From NCBI RefSeq assembly GCF_900105805.1, contig NZ_LT629788.1:5378501-5442500 (forward strand): DNA of 64,000 bases, given 5' to 3'. A program made the position numbers and the translations under genes. This stretch comes from Pseudomonas moraviensis. Lineage in GTDB: Bacteria; Pseudomonadota; Gammaproteobacteria; Pseudomonadales; Pseudomonadaceae. The notes beneath the pieces are model-generated. The model was not told the origin of the DNA. It was given only the letters and a program-made list of their open reading frames with translations, and searched no databases. Within the stretch, counting starts at the first letter, position 1, and each line of letters starts with the position of its first letter. Shown in pieces: positions 15,846 to 25,103 of this stretch.

Positions 15846-18800
15846 TTAACCGATGGTCATCAAACTGGCATTACCCCCCGCCGCAGCGGTGTTGACGCTC
15901 AATGCCCGCTCGATCACCAGACGCTCCAGGGCAATGTTGGTCTCGCCCTGGGACAGACCCTGAACCCCAACGATCGCGCCGCCGCGCTGGGCGATCTGCT
16001 GGCAGACGCCGCGCAACTGGTCGGAATGGCCGTGATGCAGCACGGCATCGAACACCACCTCGTCCTTGTTCCAGTCGGCAACGCGCTTGATCCGCGCCTG
16101 GACTTCCTTCGGCAGACGGGCGAACAAGGCCTTGGTCTGCTCGGATTCCGGCCATACCGCCGAACCGCCCACCGCCAGCACCGCGGCCAGTTGCGTCAAC
16201 AGATCACCTTCAACCTCCGCGAGGCACAGTACGTGCTCGCGCGGCAGGATCGCGTAGCTGTTTTTCTCGCCGGTCGGACCGGCCAGCACGCGGGTGATGC
16301 CGCTCTGCGATTGCGCTGCGTATTGCACGCACAGGGTGCTCAGGTCGGCGAACTTGTTGTTGTCGGCCCAGGCTTTCAGAGCGTTCAACGATTGGCTCAT
16401 GGCATCGCGCAAGCGCACGTCCGGGGCAACGATGGCGTCACCGCGAGCGAAGGATTGCTCGATTGCGTCGCTAGGACGCGTCGACAGCAAACGGTACAGA
16501 TACAGCGGACCGCCGGCTTTCGGGCCAGTACCCGACAGGCCTTCGCCGCCGAATGGCTGCACGCCGACCACGGCACCGACGATGTTGCGGTTGACGTAGA
16601 CGTTACCGGCGTTGACGTTGTCGATCACCTTGGCGATGGTTTCGTCGATGCGCGTGTGCACGCCCAGCGTCAGGCCGTAACCGGAGGCGTTGATCTGACC
16701 GATCAGTTGATCCAGCTCTTTGCGCTTGTAGCGCACCACGTGCAGTACCGGGCCGAAGATTTCGCGTTGCAGTTCGTCGAAGCTTTCCAGCTCGATCAGG
16801 GTCGGCATGACGAAGGTGCCGCGCTTGACCTCTTCGCTGTCGGCAATCGCTACCTGGTAAACATTGCGGCCCTTATCGCGCATGCCCTGGATGTGCTTGT
16901 CGATGCCAGCCTTGGCTTCGGCGTCGATCACCGGGCCGATGTCCACGGACAGGCGCTCCGGGTTACCGAGGCGGCTTTCAGCCATGGCACCCTTGAGCAT
17001 TTCGATGACGCGATCGGCGGAGTCTTCCTGCAAGCACAGTACCCGCAGGGCCGAGCAACGCTGGCCGGCACTGTCGAAAGCCGACGACACCACGTCGATC
17101 ACGACTTGTTCGGTGAGTGCCGAGGAGTCGACGATCATCGCATTCTGGCCACCGGTTTCGGCGATCAGTGGAATCGGCCGGCCCTGGCTGTCTAGGCGCC
17201 CAGCGATGTTGCGTTGCAGCAGGCGCGCGACTTCGGTCGAGCCGGTGAACATCACGCCTTTGACGCGCTCATCACCTACCAGACCAGCGCCGACCGTTTC
17301 ACCACGCCCCGGCAGCAGTTGCAGCACGCCTTCCGGAATCCCGGCTTCGAGCAGCAAGCGCACGGCTTGCGCGGCGACCAGCGGGGTTTGCTCCGCAGGT
17401 TTGGCCAGTACCGGGTTGCCGGCAGCCAATGCCGCAGCGACCTGGCCGCTGAAGATCGCCAGCGGGAAGTTCCACGGGCTGATGCACACCACCGGACCCA
17501 GTGGGCGGTGGGCGTCGTTGCTGAAATCGTTGCGCGCCTGCACTGCGTAATAGCGCAGGAAGTCGACGGCTTCGCGGACTTCGGCGATGGCGTTGGCGAA
17601 GGTCTTGCCGGCTTCGCGAGCCAGCAGGCCCATCAGCGGCTGGATTTCACCTTCCATCAAGTCCGCGGCACGTTCCAGAATCGCTGCACGTTCGGCCGGC
17701 GGCGTGGCCTGCCAGATCGGCGCGGCGTTCAGCGCGCACTGAATGGCGTTGTCGACGTCTTCGACGGTGGCTTCCTGCACGTGACCAACCACATCGCGGT
17801 GATCGGCCGGATTCAGCACGGCAACCGGCGTTTCGTTGCTGGACGCGCAACCGAGCATCGGCGCGGCTTTCCAGTCGTTATGCGCGGTGGCGAGCAGAGC
17901 GCAGGACAGCGAAGCCAGACGATGTTCGTTGGCCATGTCGATGCCGCTGGAGTTGGCACGCTCGGCACCGTACAGGTCACGCGGCAGCGGAATGCGTGGG
18001 TGCGGCAGACCGAAACCACCTTCCACGGTCGCCATCTGCTCGATCTGCGCCACCGGATCGGCCACCAGTTCCTGAATCGAAATCGACTGGTCGGCGATGC
18101 GGTTGACGAACGAGGTGTTGGCGCCGTTTTCCAGCAGACGACGCACGAGGTACGCCAGCAGGGTTTCGTGGGTGCCGACCGGAGCGTACACGCGGCACGG
18201 ACGGTTCAGCTTGCCCTCGGATACTTTGCCTACAACCTGTTCGTAGAGCGGTTCGCCCATGCCGTGCAGGCACTGGAATTCGTACTGGCCCGGGTAATAA
18301 TTCTGACCGGCAATGTGATAGATCGCCGACAAGGTGTGGGCGTTGTGCGTGGCGAACTGCGGATAAATGACTTCCGGCACCGACAGCAGTTTGCGTGCGC
18401 AAGCGATGTAGGAAACGTCGGTGTACACCTTGCGGGTATAGACCGGATAGCCTTCCAGGCCTTCGACCTGGGCGCGCTTGATTTCGCTGTCCCAGTACGC
18501 GCCTTTTACCAGACGGATCATCAGGCGATGACGGCTGCGACGGGCCAGATCGATCACGTAGTCGATCACGTACGGGCAACGCTTCTGATAAGCCTGGATA
18601 ACGAAACCGATGCCGTTCCAGCCAGTCAGTTGCGGCTCGAAGCACAGACGCTCGAGCAGATCCAGCGACAGCTCGAGGCGGTCGGCTTCTTCGGCGTCGA
18701 TGTTCAGGCCGATGTCGTATTGCTTGGCCAGCAGGGTCAGCGACAGCAGACGCGGGTACAGCTCGTCCATGACGCGCTCGTATTGCGCACGGCTGTAGCG

Positions 18801-19799
18801 CGGGTGCAGCGCCGAGAGCTTGATGGAAATGCCCGGACCTTCATAAATCCCACGACCGTGGGACGCTTTGCCGATCGAGTGGATCGCCTGTTCGTACGAC
18901 GCCAGGTATTTTTGCGCGTCGACTTCGGTGAGTGCCGCTTCACCGAGCATGTCGTAGGAATAACGGAAGCCCTTGGCTTCGAACTTGCTCGCATTGGCCA
19001 GTGCTTCGGCGATGGTTTCGCCGGTGACGAACTGCTCGCCCATCAGGCGCATGGCCATGTCGACGCCCTTGCGGATCATCGGCTCGCCGCTCTTGCCAAT
19101 GATGCGGCTCAGCGAAGAAGTCAGGCCGGCTTCATTGTGGGTGGAAACCAGTTTGCCGGTCAGCAGCAGGCCCCAGGTCGCCGCGTTGACGAACAGCGAA
19201 GGGCTGTTGCCCAGGTGCGGATGCCAGTTGCCGGTGCTGATCTTGTCGCGGATCAGCGCATCGCGAGTGCCCTTGTCGGGGATACGCAGCAGCGCTTCGG
19301 CAAGACACATCAGCGCCACGCCTTCCTGGGACGACAGGGAAAATTCCTGCAGCAGGCCCTGAACAATACCGGCACGACCGCCGGCACTCTTCTGGTTACG
19401 CAGTTTTTCCGCGATGGTCGCGGCGAGTTTATTGGTGGCTTCGGCCATTGGAGCCGGCAGGCGCGCCTGCTCGATCAGCATCGGCACCACTTCTGGCTCA
19501 GGACGGCGGTAGGCCGCGGTGATCGAGGCACGCAGAACCGATTGCGGCAAGATGCTTTCGGCGAATTCGAGGAAACATTGGTGAGCGTGATCGGTCTGCA
19601 CTTCGCCTGCGTCATCGGCATCTTTGGCGGTCAAACCGTTCAACTCGGTCAGGGTTGCACCACCCTCGAGCTTTTCCAGGTAATTGAAAATTGCCTGTTT
19701 GATCAGCCAGTGCGGCGTGCGATCAATCGAGGTTGCGGCAGCCTTGAGGCGCTCGCGGGTCGGGTCATCAAGTTTGACCCCAAGGGTGGTGGTAGCCAT
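15846..19799 (-). CDS. putA: PutA: proline dehydrogenase / P5C dehydrogenase and put repressor
   Basis: A trifunctional 1317-residue protein. Residues 1-47 (MATTTLGVKLDDPTRERLKA) are a ribbon-helix-helix DNA-binding domain. The FAD-dependent proline dehydrogenase barrel follows (e.g. LVKGAYWDSEIKRAQ), then the NAD-dependent aldehyde dehydrogenase with PWNFPLAIF, GSTEVARLL, ETGGQNAMIV and catalytic Cys in SAGQRCSALRV, and a C-terminal domain. It oxidises proline to glutamate, channelling P5C internally. ATG at 19799 is chosen for GAGGAT 8 bases upstream and the family N-terminus; a longer frame to 19835 lacks support. In enterobacteria proline-free PutA represses putA and putP by binding GTTGCA motifs; six such motifs lie upstream here. 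Confidence 0.97.
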   Translation of the reverse strand: MATTTLGVKLDDPTRERLKAAATSIDRTPHWLIKQAIFNYLEKLEGGATLTELNGLTAKDADDAGEVQTDHAHQCFLEFAESILPQSVLRASITAAYRRPEPEVVPMLIEQARLPAPMAEATNKLAATIAEKLRNQKSAGGRAGIVQGLLQEFSLSSQEGVALMCLAEALLRIPDKGTRDALIRDKISTGNWHPHLGNSPSLFVNAATWGLLLTGKLVSTHNEAGLTSSLSRIIGKSGEPMIRKGVDMAMRLMGEQFVTGETIAEALANASKFEAKGFRYSYDMLGEAALTEVDAQKYLASYEQAIHSIGKASHGRGIYEGPGISIKLSALHPRYSRAQYERVMDELYPRLLSLTLLAKQYDIGLNIDAEEADRLELSLDLLERLCFEPQLTGWNGIGFVIQAYQKRCPYVIDYVIDLARRSRHRLMIRLVKGAYWDSEIKRAQVEGLEGYPVYTRKVYTDVSYIACARKLLSVPEVIYPQFATHNAHTLSAIYHIAGQNYYPGQYEFQCLHGMGEPLYEQVVGKVSEGKLNRPCRVYAPVGTHETLLAYLVRRLLENGANTSFVNRIADQSISIQELVADPVAQIEQMATVEGGFGLPHPRIPLPRDLYGAERANSSGIDMANEHRLASLSCALLATAHNDWKAAPMLGCASSNETPVAVLNPADHRDVVGHVQEATVEDVDNAIQCALNAAPIWQATPPAERAAILERAADLMEGEIQPLMGLLAREAGKTFANAIAEVREAVDFLRYYAVQARNDFSNDAHRPLGPVVCISPWNFPLAIFSGQVAAALAAGNPVLAKPAEQTPLVAAQAVRLLLEAGIPEGVLQLLPGRGETVGAGLVGDERVKGVMFTGSTEVARLLQRNIAGRLDSQGRPIPLIAETGGQNAMIVDSSALTEQVVIDVVSSAFDSAGQRCSALRVLCLQEDSADRVIEMLKGAMAESRLGNPERLSVDIGPVIDAEAKAGIDKHIQGMRDKGRNVYQVAIADSEEVKRGTFVMPTLIELESFDELQREIFGPVLHVVRYKRKELDQLIGQINASGYGLTLGVHTRIDETIAKVIDNVNAGNVYVNRNIVGAVVGVQPFGGEGLSGTGPKAGGPLYLYRLLSTRPSDAIEQSFARGDAIVAPDVRLRDAMSQSLNALKAWADNNKFADLSTLCVQYAAQSQSGITRVLAGPTGEKNSYAILPREHVLCLAEVEGDLLTQLAAVLAVGGSAVWPESEQTKALFARLPKEVQARIKRVADWNKDEVVFDAVLHHGHSDQLRGVCQQIAQRGGAIVGVQGLSQGETNIALERLVIERALSVNTAAAGGNASLMTIG

Positions 19800-20257
19800 A
19801 TTTTTATCCTCATGGTTGCCACAGTTGCGTGGCATCAGCTGGCCGCAAGATTAGCCGTGCGCCGAATGAGGTGCAACCGGGTGCAACCCTTTTTTTGTCG
19901 GAATAATTCGCAGCTCGTCAGGAAATAATTTCTGGTACGAAAGTGCCGCTCCTGCTTGGTGCTTTTGCTTCTAGCAAAGAGCGCCGACTGCCACAAAAGG
20001 GAGCAAAAACACGCTGGTCTTCGAATATTCCGACTAGGTGCAACTGATTCTGGCGAAACTGGTTGCACCTTATTTGCTTTGTTGCATAGCATTCGCCGCC
20101 AAGGTGCAACCGGGAATAACCCGGTGTACCGGCTGATGGCTTTCCTGGGGAAACATCAGTCTTAAATGCGCGGGATCCCGGATCGTCTGCCAAACGTCGT
20201 CGTTTGCGAGCGGTTCACCACCGCCGCTACATAAAAACAAAGCCAGGGCGTAACTTA
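19800..20257. promoter_or_regulatory. putA-putP control region with six GTTGCA (PutA operator) motifs
   Basis: The hexamer GTTGCA, the recognition core reported for enterobacterial PutA, occurs six times in either orientation in 458 bases: 19872-19877, 19882-19887, 20039-20044, 20062-20067, 20081-20086 and 20105-20110. Two near putA sit exactly 10 bases apart (one helical turn), within repeated GGTGCAACC. The other four are spread over 72 bases towards putP, spaced about 19-24 bases apart. This supports co-repression of the divergent genes by PutA, with separate clusters of sites for each promoter. -35/-10 elements were not confidently assigned. Confidence 0.75.
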
Positions 20258-21742
20258 ATGAGCGTTAGCAATCCAACCTTGATCACATTCGTGATCTACA
20301 TCGCAGCAATGGTGCTGATCGGCTTCATGGCCTATCGCTCCACCAACAACCTTTCCGACTATATTCTCGGCGGTCGCAGCCTCGGTAGCGTGGTAACTGC
20401 ACTGTCCGCCGGTGCCTCCGACATGAGCGGCTGGTTGCTGATGGGCCTGCCGGGCGCCATCTACATGTCCGGTCTGTCCGAAAGCTGGATTGCCATCGGC
20501 CTGATCGTCGGTGCTTATCTGAACTGGCTGTTCGTCGCCGGCCGTCTGCGAGTGCAGACCGAGCACAACGGCGATGCCCTGACTCTGCCGGACTACTTCT
20601 CCAGCCGTTTCGAAGATAAAAGCGGCCTGCTGCGGATTATCTCGGCGGTGGTGATCCTGGTGTTCTTCACCATCTACTGCGCTTCCGGCATCGTCGCCGG
20701 TGCGCGTCTGTTCGAAAGCACCTTCGGCATGTCCTACGAGACAGCGCTGTGGGCCGGTGCGGCGGCGACGATTGCCTACACCTTCGTCGGCGGTTTCCTC
20801 GCAGTCAGCTGGACTGACACGGTACAAGCCACGCTGATGATCTTCGCACTGATCCTCACGCCGATCATCGTGCTGCTGGCGACCGGCGGCGTCGACACCA
20901 CGTTCCTGGCCATCGAAGCCAACGATCCAAGCAACTTCGACATGCTCAAGGGCACCACCTTCATCGGTGTGATTTCGCTGTTGGGCTGGGGCCTGGGTTA
21001 CTTCGGTCAGCCGCACATCCTCGCGCGTTTCATGGCGGCGGATTCGGTGAAATCGATCGCCAATGCCCGTCGCATCTCCATGACCTGGATGATCCTGTGC
21101 CTGGGCGGCACCGTGGCCGTGGGCTTTTTCGGTATCGCCTACTTCTCGGCGCACCCGGAGGTGGCTGGCCCGGTGACCGAGAACCACGAGCGTGTGTTCA
21201 TCGAACTGGCGAAAATCCTCTTTAACCCATGGGTCGCCGGTGTGTTGCTGTCGGCGATTCTCGCCGCTGTGATGAGCACCCTGAGCTGCCAGTTGCTGGT
21301 GTGCTCAAGCGCCCTGACCGAAGACTTCTACAAGACCTTCCTGCGTAAAACCGCGTCCCAGGTCGAGCTGGTCTGGGTCGGTCGCGCCATGGTGCTGCTG
21401 GTAGCACTTATCGCTATCGCACTGGCCGCTGACCCGGATAACCGCGTATTGGGCCTGGTGTCCTACGCCTGGGCTGGTTTTGGCGCTGCGTTCGGCCCTG
21501 TTGTGCTGATCTCGGTGGTCTGGAAAGGCATGACCCGAGACGGCGCACTGGCCGGTATCCTGGTCGGCGCGATCACCGTTGTAGCCTGGAAACACTGGGA
21601 AGTGATGGGTTTGTACGAAATCATCCCTGGCTTCATCTTCGCCAGCCTGGCCATCTACATCGTCAGCAAGCTCGGCGCGCCGACAGCCGGAATGGTGCAG
21701 CGCTTCGAAGCGGCGGAGAAGGATTTCCACCTGAACAAGTAA
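20258..21742 (+). CDS. putP: Sodium/proline symporter PutP
   Basis: A 494-residue member of the sodium:solute symporter family, the exact usual length of PutP, with about 13 hydrophobic helices. Segments YILGGRSLGSVVTALSAGAS (helix 2 and the Na+/proline region) and TLPDYFSSRF are characteristic. It imports proline with Na+ for use as carbon and nitrogen source and feeds PutA, which is divergently encoded. ATG at 20258 gives MSVSNPTLITF; the upstream frame has only a weak ribosome site, so expression may depend mainly on promoter control by PutA. A strong terminator follows the gene. Confidence 0.97.
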   Translation: MSVSNPTLITFVIYIAAMVLIGFMAYRSTNNLSDYILGGRSLGSVVTALSAGASDMSGWLLMGLPGAIYMSGLSESWIAIGLIVGAYLNWLFVAGRLRVQTEHNGDALTLPDYFSSRFEDKSGLLRIISAVVILVFFTIYCASGIVAGARLFESTFGMSYETALWAGAAATIAYTFVGGFLAVSWTDTVQATLMIFALILTPIIVLLATGGVDTTFLAIEANDPSNFDMLKGTTFIGVISLLGWGLGYFGQPHILARFMAADSVKSIANARRISMTWMILCLGGTVAVGFFGIAYFSAHPEVAGPVTENHERVFIELAKILFNPWVAGVLLSAILAAVMSTLSCQLLVCSSALTEDFYKTFLRKTASQVELVWVGRAMVLLVALIAIALAADPDNRVLGLVSYAWAGFGAAFGPVVLISVVWKGMTRDGALAGILVGAITVVAWKHWEVMGLYEIIPGFIFASLAIYIVSKLGAPTAGMVQRFEAAEKDFHLNK

Positions 21743-21765
21743 TGCGCTGAGCTCCGGCTCACACG

Positions 21766-21804
21766 AAAACGGCCCGTTTCCTACAGGAGGCGGGCCGTTT
21801 TTTT
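21766..21804 (+). terminator. Rho-independent terminator of putP
   Basis: AAAACGGCCCG, a 14-base loop region, then CGGGCCGTTTTTTT forms a GC-rich stem followed by T-tract, starting 24 bases after the putP stop. Confidence 0.92.
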
Positions 21805-21837
21805 GTGCCTGTGATTTCTCCGGTTCACTGCGATCTT

Positions 21838-21928
21838 CTGTAGGAGTGAGCCTGCTCGCGATAGCGGTCTGACATTCACCATCGATGTCGCAGAGACACC
21901 GCTATCGCGAGCAGGCTCACTCCTACAG
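21838..21928. repeat. REP-type inverted pair (class A')
   Basis: CTGTAGGAGTGAGCCTGCTC at 21838 and its reverse complement ending at 21928 enclose about 30 bases; the similarity extends through TCGCGATAGCGG on both arms. It occupies the gap between the putP terminator and vgrG. The remaining 165 bases to vgrG should carry the vgrG promoter, but no clear -35/-10 was identified. Confidence 0.9.
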
Positions 21929-22093
21929 TGGGACGAGGGTGAGTTTAAGGGATATGTCTGTAGTTAAAGGCGTGACGTTCCGAAGGGCTTTCAGCAAACC
22001 ACGTAGGGCAATTCTGAATTTCCCGTCACCTGCTCATCCCCCCTTGCCCCTCATGCAGAATCGCCCGCCCTTCATTCTGCAGAGAGACATCGG

Positions 22094-24106
22094 ATGTTCG
22101 CCCCTGCCAATCAACCGCGTTTCACGTTGACCCTCGAAGGCACCCAGCATGACCTCAAGGTCCTTGAATTCACCGGCAGGGAGGCCATCAGTCAGCCTTT
22201 TCGCTTCGAGCTGGAACTGGTCAGCGAGCGGCCGGACCTGGAGCTGGAAAGCCTGCTGCATGGTCAGGCGTTTCTGAGTTTCGATGCTCAGGGTTCCGGC
22301 ATTCATGGTCAGATTTATCAGGTCGGGCAGGGCGATTCCGCGAAGCGTCTGACACGCTATCACCTCAGCCTCGTCCCGCGTCTGACGTATCTTGGGCATC
22401 GCATCAACCAACGGATTTTCCAGCACCAGAGCGTGCCGCAAATCGTCACTCGGATTCTCAAGGACCATTCGATCCTGCGCGATGCCTTTGAATTTCGCCT
22501 CGGCAGCGAATACCCGGAGCGCGAATACTGCGTGCAATACGCTGAAAGCGATCTGGCCTTTATCCAGCGTCTATGTGCCGAGGTCGGCATTCATTACCAC
22601 TTCCAACACAGCCCCGAAGGCCATTTGCTGGTCTTCGGCGACGACCAGACCGTGTTCCCGAAACTGCCCGAGCCGACGCTGTATCTGCCGGGCAGCGGCA
22701 TGTCGGCTGGCGCGCCGGCGATTCAACGTTTCAACGTGCGCGTGGAAACCCGCACCAGTGTCGTCACCCGGCGTGACTACAATTTCGAAAGACCACGCCT
22801 GTCTCTGCAAGGCCGCAGCGATGGCGAACAACGTCCGGTGCTGGAGGACTACCACTTCCCCGGGCAATTCAATGATCGCGAAACCGGCAAGCACCTGGCG
22901 CGGCGAGCGCTGGAACGGCACGTCGCTGACTACCGTCAGGCCGAAGGCCGCAGCGACGAATCCGCATTGGTTTGCGGACATTTCCTGCAGCTCACCGAAC
23001 ATCCGCGCAGCGACTGGAATGATCTGTGGTTGCTCACTGCCGTTGAACACCGGGGCCGCCAGCCACAGGTGCTCGAGGAATCGGTGACCAGCGATGGCGA
23101 ATCGTTCCAGGGTTACCGCAATACCTTCGTGGCCACACCGTGGGACGTGTTCTATCGTCCGGCGCTCGGGCCGGAAAAACCGCGTATGTCCGGGTACCAA
23201 CCCGCCGTTGTCACTGGCCCGAAAGACCTGGAAATCCATTGCGATGAATACGGGCGGGTCAAAGTCCAGCTGGCCTGGGATCGCGATGGCGAGCTGAACG
23301 AGCACTCCAGTTGCTGGCTACGTGTCGCGGCCGGTTGGGCCCACGATCACTACGGCAGCGTGTTGATTCCGCGAGTCGGAATGGAAGTGCTGGTCGGCTT
23401 CATCGATGGCGATGCCGACAAGCCGCTGGTCATGGGTTGCCTGCCAAATGCGGCGACTCCGGTGCCGCTGGACCTGCCGGCGGACAAGACCCGCAGCATT
23501 TTCCGCAGCCAGAGCAGCCCCGGCGGTGGCGGGTATAACGAACTGCGCATCGAGGACAAGAAGGGCGCCGAGGAAATCTACCTGCGTGCCCAGCGCAACT
23601 GGACCCAGCACGTACTCAACGACCAGCAACTGCAGGTCGATAATCAGCGCAGTGTGGTCGTCGCCGGCACTGCCCGCCATGAACTCAAGGCCGACGAGCA
23701 ACGCATCACCCATGGTCAGCGGCAGACCGAGGTCAGGCAGGATGACCATTTGTCCGTACTCGGCGACCAGCAGGTTCGGGTTAACAGCCAGGCGACCAGC
23801 GCTTCTGCGCAGATCCATATCAGCGCGGGCCAGCAAGTGGTCATCGATGGCGGCGCGAGCGCTACGATTCAGGCGGGCGGGCAGTGGATCAATATCGGCC
23901 CCGGCGGGATTTTCAGCAGCGTACCGATTGTCGTGGGCGGCGCGCCGATGCTGGCGACCAGTGCTGCGCCAGTGGCGCTGGGGCTGGTGGAAAAACTCGC
24001 CGCACCGGCAGCCATCCTCACCGCCGCACAAATCATGAGTTTCAAGGGCGATGCGCCGTTCTGCGAAGAGTGTGAACGTTGTAAGGACGGTGTTTGTGCA
24101 GTCTGA
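22094..24106 (+). CDS. vgrG: VgrG, type VI secretion spike protein
   Basis: A 670-residue trimeric spike protein. The N-terminal gp27-like part opens FTLTLEGTQHDLKVLEFTGREA; the gp5-like OB-fold region has YGRVKVQLAWDRDGELNEHS and VLIPRVGMEVLVGFIDGD; after it comes the DUF2345-type beta-helix tip (GGQWINIGPGGIF). The end carries a Cys-rich tail CEECERCKDGVC (C-x2-C-x2-C-x4-C), common in VgrGs that pair with DUF4123 chaperones. Role: it sits on the Hcp tube and is ejected into target cells carrying an effector. No other type VI structural gene is in the window, so this is an orphan vgrG island served by a secretion system encoded elsewhere. Confidence 0.95.
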   Translation: MFAPANQPRFTLTLEGTQHDLKVLEFTGREAISQPFRFELELVSERPDLELESLLHGQAFLSFDAQGSGIHGQIYQVGQGDSAKRLTRYHLSLVPRLTYLGHRINQRIFQHQSVPQIVTRILKDHSILRDAFEFRLGSEYPEREYCVQYAESDLAFIQRLCAEVGIHYHFQHSPEGHLLVFGDDQTVFPKLPEPTLYLPGSGMSAGAPAIQRFNVRVETRTSVVTRRDYNFERPRLSLQGRSDGEQRPVLEDYHFPGQFNDRETGKHLARRALERHVADYRQAEGRSDESALVCGHFLQLTEHPRSDWNDLWLLTAVEHRGRQPQVLEESVTSDGESFQGYRNTFVATPWDVFYRPALGPEKPRMSGYQPAVVTGPKDLEIHCDEYGRVKVQLAWDRDGELNEHSSCWLRVAAGWAHDHYGSVLIPRVGMEVLVGFIDGDADKPLVMGCLPNAATPVPLDLPADKTRSIFRSQSSPGGGGYNELRIEDKKGAEEIYLRAQRNWTQHVLNDQQLQVDNQRSVVVAGTARHELKADEQRITHGQRQTEVRQDDHLSVLGDQQVRVNSQATSASAQIHISAGQQVVIDGGASATIQAGGQWINIGPGGIFSSVPIVVGGAPMLATSAAPVALGLVEKLAAPAAILTAAQIMSFKGDAPFCEECERCKDGVCAV

Positions 24107-24809
24107 AGAATTGACGCCCGAACAGTGGCTGGCGCGTCAGCCGCTGCACGCGTCGGAGCAACTGTTCGCAATTTTCAGCCGCGCCAGTGATGCCGATGTT
24201 TTTGCGGCCTGGCAGGGCACGGCTGATCCGATCTGGGCCGAGACGATTTATGCCGAGTGGGACGCGGTGATGCCTTACGTGGGAATTGTCGCAGCGGACA
24301 GTGAGTTTTTACGTTGGGTGGCACAAACCGACTCGCGGGACTGGGGGTGGCTGGCGGTGTCTTCGGCGGATCTGGAAGCGCTGGTCGAGCATTTCCGCAG
24401 CTTGACTCAAGTGCTGATGCCGGACGGTAAACCAGTGTTTTTTCGCTTCTGGGATGGGCGGTATCTGCTGCCTCTATTGCAGGTCGATGAGGTCAATCCG
24501 GCGCAGTTGCTGCCGGTGATTTCGCGAGGCTTGATCAATGGCAAAGCCGTTGAAATCGGCGGCCGGGCGCTGGTTTCGGGGCGAGTCTTTCCGTGGTGGA
24601 AGGTGCCTCAATCGGTGTTGGCACAGACTGATGAGAGCGTACGCGTCGCGAACGCTCTGCAATGGCTCGGCGAGGAGCAACCGGCCGTGTTCGAGGGGTT
24701 TCCCGAAGCGGTGCTGCGCTGCAAGGTCGGGCAGTTTTTCAAATCATCGATGTCGGAAGATTCGTCACGATCTGCGCTTCTGGAGTTTTTGCTGGCAGAG
24801 GCGGAGTGA
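24096..24809 (+). CDS. DUF4123 type VI effector chaperone
   Basis: A protein of about 237 residues with the DUF4123 pattern: LFAIFSRASDADVFAAW near the start, IYAEWDAVMPYVGIVAADS, GWGWLAV-like DWGWLAVSSADLEALVEHF, and VFFRFWDGRYLLPLL, the typical core. GTG at 24096 is preferred because AAGGA lies 8 bases upstream; the gene then overlaps the vgrG end by 11 bases. Family role: these adaptors load a specific effector onto the cognate VgrG and are then left behind. An effector gene would be expected directly downstream, but none is seen in the following 331 bases. It could serve an effector encoded elsewhere. Confidence 0.85.
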   Translation: MQSEELTPEQWLARQPLHASEQLFAIFSRASDADVFAAWQGTADPIWAETIYAEWDAVMPYVGIVAADSEFLRWVAQTDSRDWGWLAVSSADLEALVEHFRSLTQVLMPDGKPVFFRFWDGRYLLPLLQVDEVNPAQLLPVISRGLINGKAVEIGGRALVSGRVFPWWKVPQSVLAQTDESVRVANALQWLGEEQPAVFEGFPEAVLRCKVGQFFKSSMSEDSSRSALLEFLLAEAE

Positions 24810-25003
24810 AATTTCGGGGCAAACGCTTCGGACGTTTCCTTCGAATTGCGGCGGTTTTCATGAACTGGTGCGCGGTGGGTTGCAGGGATAGTCTTTTCGT
24901 TGTCACTGCAAGAGTGGTGACAGGGCGAAGGATCCCCGCATTCATGACGTTACAGTTCGTTGGCTTTTTGCGGCACTTGGTTCAAGTCCGTAAGATCGTT
25001 CGC
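24810..25003 (+). promoter_or_regulatory. Gap after the DUF4123 gene with a candidate sigma-70 promoter at 24968-24996
   Basis: No convincing gene lies between the chaperone and the small gene at 25141. TTGCGG (24968-24973), a 17-base spacer and TAAGAT (24991-24996) form a plausible sigma-70 promoter. It would start RNA near 25003, exactly at the first base of the long stem at 25004-25080. That coincidence raises confidence in both calls. Confidence 0.5.
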
Positions 25004-25080
25004 GGCGGCTGTGCGTGGGGCACGCTTCGGCGTGGCCGAGGTCCATGATTGCTCGGTTCCTACTCCTGCGCACAGCTGCC
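25004..25080 (+). ncRNA. Predicted structured leader RNA upstream of a DUF3077-like gene
   Basis: GGCGGCTGTGCG (25004-25015) pairs with CGCACAGCTGCC (25069-25080) over 12 consecutive positions including one G-U wobble. Inside the long stem is a cUUCGg tetraloop hairpin, CACGC-TTCG-GCGTG (25021-25034), and a third possible stem CCGAG (25036-25040) with CTCGG (25052-25056). The fold lies directly after a candidate promoter and ends 12 bases before the ribosome site of a short upstream frame. It has no T-tract, so it is not a simple terminator. I do not recognise it as a named RNA family. Function, perhaps control of translation or RNA stability, is inferred. Confidence 0.5.
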
Positions 25081-25103
25081 ACCCTAACCCGTAGGAAGGT
25101 GTG

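Noticed and set aside
17214..19928. A 904-codon open frame antisense to putA
   Set aside because: Same shadow effect; no ribosome site, no domain, and PutA is complete on the other strand.
24930..24985. Sigma-54 promoter near GTTGGCTTTTTGC
   Set aside because: GG and GC are only six bases apart where ten are needed; the sigma-70 reading fits better.
24662..25048. A 128-codon plus-strand frame after the DUF4123 gene as a possible small effector
   Set aside because: It begins inside the chaperone gene in another frame, ends inside the leader RNA, and its Arg/Gly/Phe-rich product has no ribosome site or domain.
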